16,295 nt of DNA from SIG587 sp045649505 (GTDB lineage Bacteria; Bacillota; Clostridia; Oscillospirales; Acutalibacteraceae): positions 1-16,295 of the forward strand of contig JAZRQA010000063.1 of assembly GCA_045649505.1 (NCBI GenBank). Reading direction: 5' to 3'. The notes beneath the pieces are model-generated. The model worked only from the letters and a program-made list of their open reading frames with translations, had not been told where the DNA came from and did no database searches. Shown in pieces: positions 14,976 to 16,295 of the stretch. The translations under genes were made by a program, and so were the position numbers. Numbering within the stretch: the first letter of the stretch is position 1; each line of letters starts with the position of its first letter.

Positions 14976-16295
14976 TTGAATAAAAATGAAGCTCGCGGAT
15001 ATCCTTTTCCCATTAAAACCGTTCTTACCGCAATAAGTATTTTTTTGCAGCTCATATTGCTTATATTGCCACCTCTTTTCTTTTCGGAATCTGCAATATG
15101 GTTTTATACTGCCTGCCAGGTGCTTGCGGTCTGTTTTGTAGTTTATATAATCAATTATCCCGGTAATCCGAGTTACAAAATCACCTGGATAACATTTATT
15201 CTTATCCTTCCTGTTATGGGTGTTGTTGTTTTTCTGCTTTTTGGAGGAGGACGTGTTTTTCCTCATCTTAAACGGCGTATGAAAAATTGCGAAGAAAAAT
15301 ATATGAAGTTTCTTTCAGGCGGAGAAAAAACCGAAGAACGCCTTAAATACTGTGATATGTTTCACTCGCGTCAGGCGCATTATCTTACCGAAGAAACAGG
15401 ATTTCCTGTATATTCAGGTACTAAAACCAAATACCTTGATAGCGGTGAGGCATTTTTCGAGGCATTGCTTACCGAGCTTAATATGGCAAAAAAATATATT
15501 TATATTGAATTTTTTATTCTTGCCGATGGAATTATGTGGAAAAAAATTCACAATATTCTTTCAAAGAAAGCAGAAGCCGGCGTTGATATACGTATAATTT
15601 TTGATGACTTTGGTTCAATAGGGCGGCAACCTAAAGGATTTGTAAGCAACCTTAAAAAAGAGGGTATTAAAGTATCGGTTTTTAATCCGCTTCGACCCTC
15701 TGTTGATATTTTTATGAACAATCGAAATCACCGTAAAATAATTGTTATTGACGGACACACAGCTTTTACAGGCGGAATAAATATAGGTGATGAATATATA
15801 AATGAGTGGAACCGATTCGGGCACTGGCTTGATACGGGAATAATGATAAGGGGTAAAGCAACGCAAAGCTTTCTTGCAATGTTTTGCGCTATGTGGGAAT
15901 TTACTACAGGTGAGGAAATTGATATTAAATCCCGATTATCGAGGGATATTACACCTGATGACGGTTTCGTTCTCCCCTACTGTGACGGACCGCTTAATGA
16001 TAAAAACCCCGCATCGGGGATTTATATGCAGATAATTAACAATTCTCAACGTTATGTTTATATTGCTTCTCCATACCTAATTCTTGATAACAATATGGTC
16101 AATGTGCTTACCCTTGCGTCAAAATCGGGAATTGATGTAAGAATAGTAGTGCCCCACAATCCCGACAAATGGTATGTGCATCCTGTTACCCAATATTATT
16201 ATGACGAGCTATTGACTTCAGGAGTGAAAATTTTCGAGTACACGCCTGGATTTATTCACGCAAAGGTTTTTTTAAGTGACGATATTATTGCAACG
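14976..16295 (+). CDS. cls: Cardiolipin synthase (phospholipase D superfamily), 3' end cut by window
   Basis: A membrane enzyme that joins two phosphatidylglycerol molecules into cardiolipin plus glycerol. I translated 440 codons from a TTG at 14976 preceded by AAGGCGGTG. Two or three hydrophobic segments lie at about 13-33, 41-60 and 71-90. The first PLD motif is HRKIIVID (His252, Lys254, Asp259) in NNRNHRKIIVIDGHTAFTGG. The second starts at His428 (HAKVFLSD, Lys430, Asp435), five residues before the window edge. YIYIEFFILADG (174-185), INIGDEY (268-274) and IASPYLI (about 373-379) are also typical. The family is usually about 480-510 residues, so perhaps 50-60 are missing. It is divergent from the ymfF-lgt operon. 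Lgt and Cls both consume phosphatidylglycerol. Confidence 0.95.
   Translation, partial: MNKNEARGYPFPIKTVLTAISIFLQLILLILPPLFFSESAIWFYTACQVLAVCFVVYIINYPGNPSYKITWITFILILPVMGVVVFLLFGGGRVFPHLKRRMKNCEEKYMKFLSGGEKTEERLKYCDMFHSRQAHYLTEETGFPVYSGTKTKYLDSGEAFFEALLTELNMAKKYIYIEFFILADGIMWKKIHNILSKKAEAGVDIRIIFDDFGSIGRQPKGFVSNLKKEGIKVSVFNPLRPSVDIFMNNRNHRKIIVIDGHTAFTGGINIGDEYINEWNRFGHWLDTGIMIRGKATQSFLAMFCAMWEFTTGEEIDIKSRLSRDITPDDGFVLPYCDGPLNDKNPASGIYMQIINNSQRYVYIASPYLILDNNMVNVLTLASKSGIDVRIVVPHNPDKWYVHPVTQYYYDELLTSGVKIFEYTPGFIHAKVFLSDDIIAT

Noticed and set aside
14853..15266. Minus-strand open frame of 137 codons opposite the cls start
   Set aside because: It covers the cls promoter and 5' end, is Lys/Asn-rich with no recognisable domain, and cls is certain on the other strand.

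Overview
The window looks like chromosome from a low-to-moderate GC Firmicute of the class Clostridia. A member of the Oscillospirales/Ruminococcaceae group is my best guess, inferred from gene order, strong GGAGG-type ribosome binding sites, frequent TTG starts and the style of PriA, RemA and the M16 pair. This was judged by eye and the genus is not determined. Fifteen genes lie on the minus strand and one (cls) on the plus strand. No gene-free stretch exceeds 300 bases. The three real intergenic gaps are about 160-175 bases each and hold promoters and terminators. I saw no tRNA, rRNA, CRISPR array, insertion sequence, phage gene or riboswitch.

Region A (1-8176, minus strand, transcribed from high to low coordinates) is the conserved Gram-positive cluster yicC(yloC)-remA-gmk-rpoZ-priA-def-fmt-rsmB-rlmN. 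It starts from a good sigma-A-type promoter at 8147-8176. Its genes are packed with overlaps or gaps of at most 34 bases. The products cover RNA turnover (YicC), biofilm/matrix regulation (RemA), GDP supply (Gmk), RNA polymerase (omega), replication restart (PriA), removal and addition of the formyl group in protein synthesis (Def, Fmt) and rRNA modification (RsmB, RlmN). The coaBC gene found between rpoZ and priA in Bacillus subtilis is absent here. rlmN runs off the left edge after nearly its whole length.

Region B (8220-9682) is a single-gene unit. It encodes a membrane-anchored HtrA/DegP-type serine protease with a PDZ domain, has a candidate promoter of its own and ends at a perfect 16-bp hairpin.

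Region C (9696-14865, minus strand) is a tight operon: an inactive-type M16 peptidase subunit (ymfF-like), an active M16 zinc peptidase (ymfH-like), lgt (prolipoprotein diacylglyceryl transferase), folD and an unrecognised signal-peptide plus transmembrane protein. A hairpin terminator follows. The theme is envelope biogenesis with one folate gene embedded.

Region D (14927-16295, plus strand) is a divergently transcribed cardiolipin synthase, cut by the right edge inside its second HKD motif.

Overall this is mainly an ordinary housekeeping region. I found no convincing new system. The best candidates for a second look are the unknown membrane protein in the lgt-folD operon, the M16 pair with complementary half-sites coupled to lgt, and the compact coaBC-less rpoZ-priA junction.
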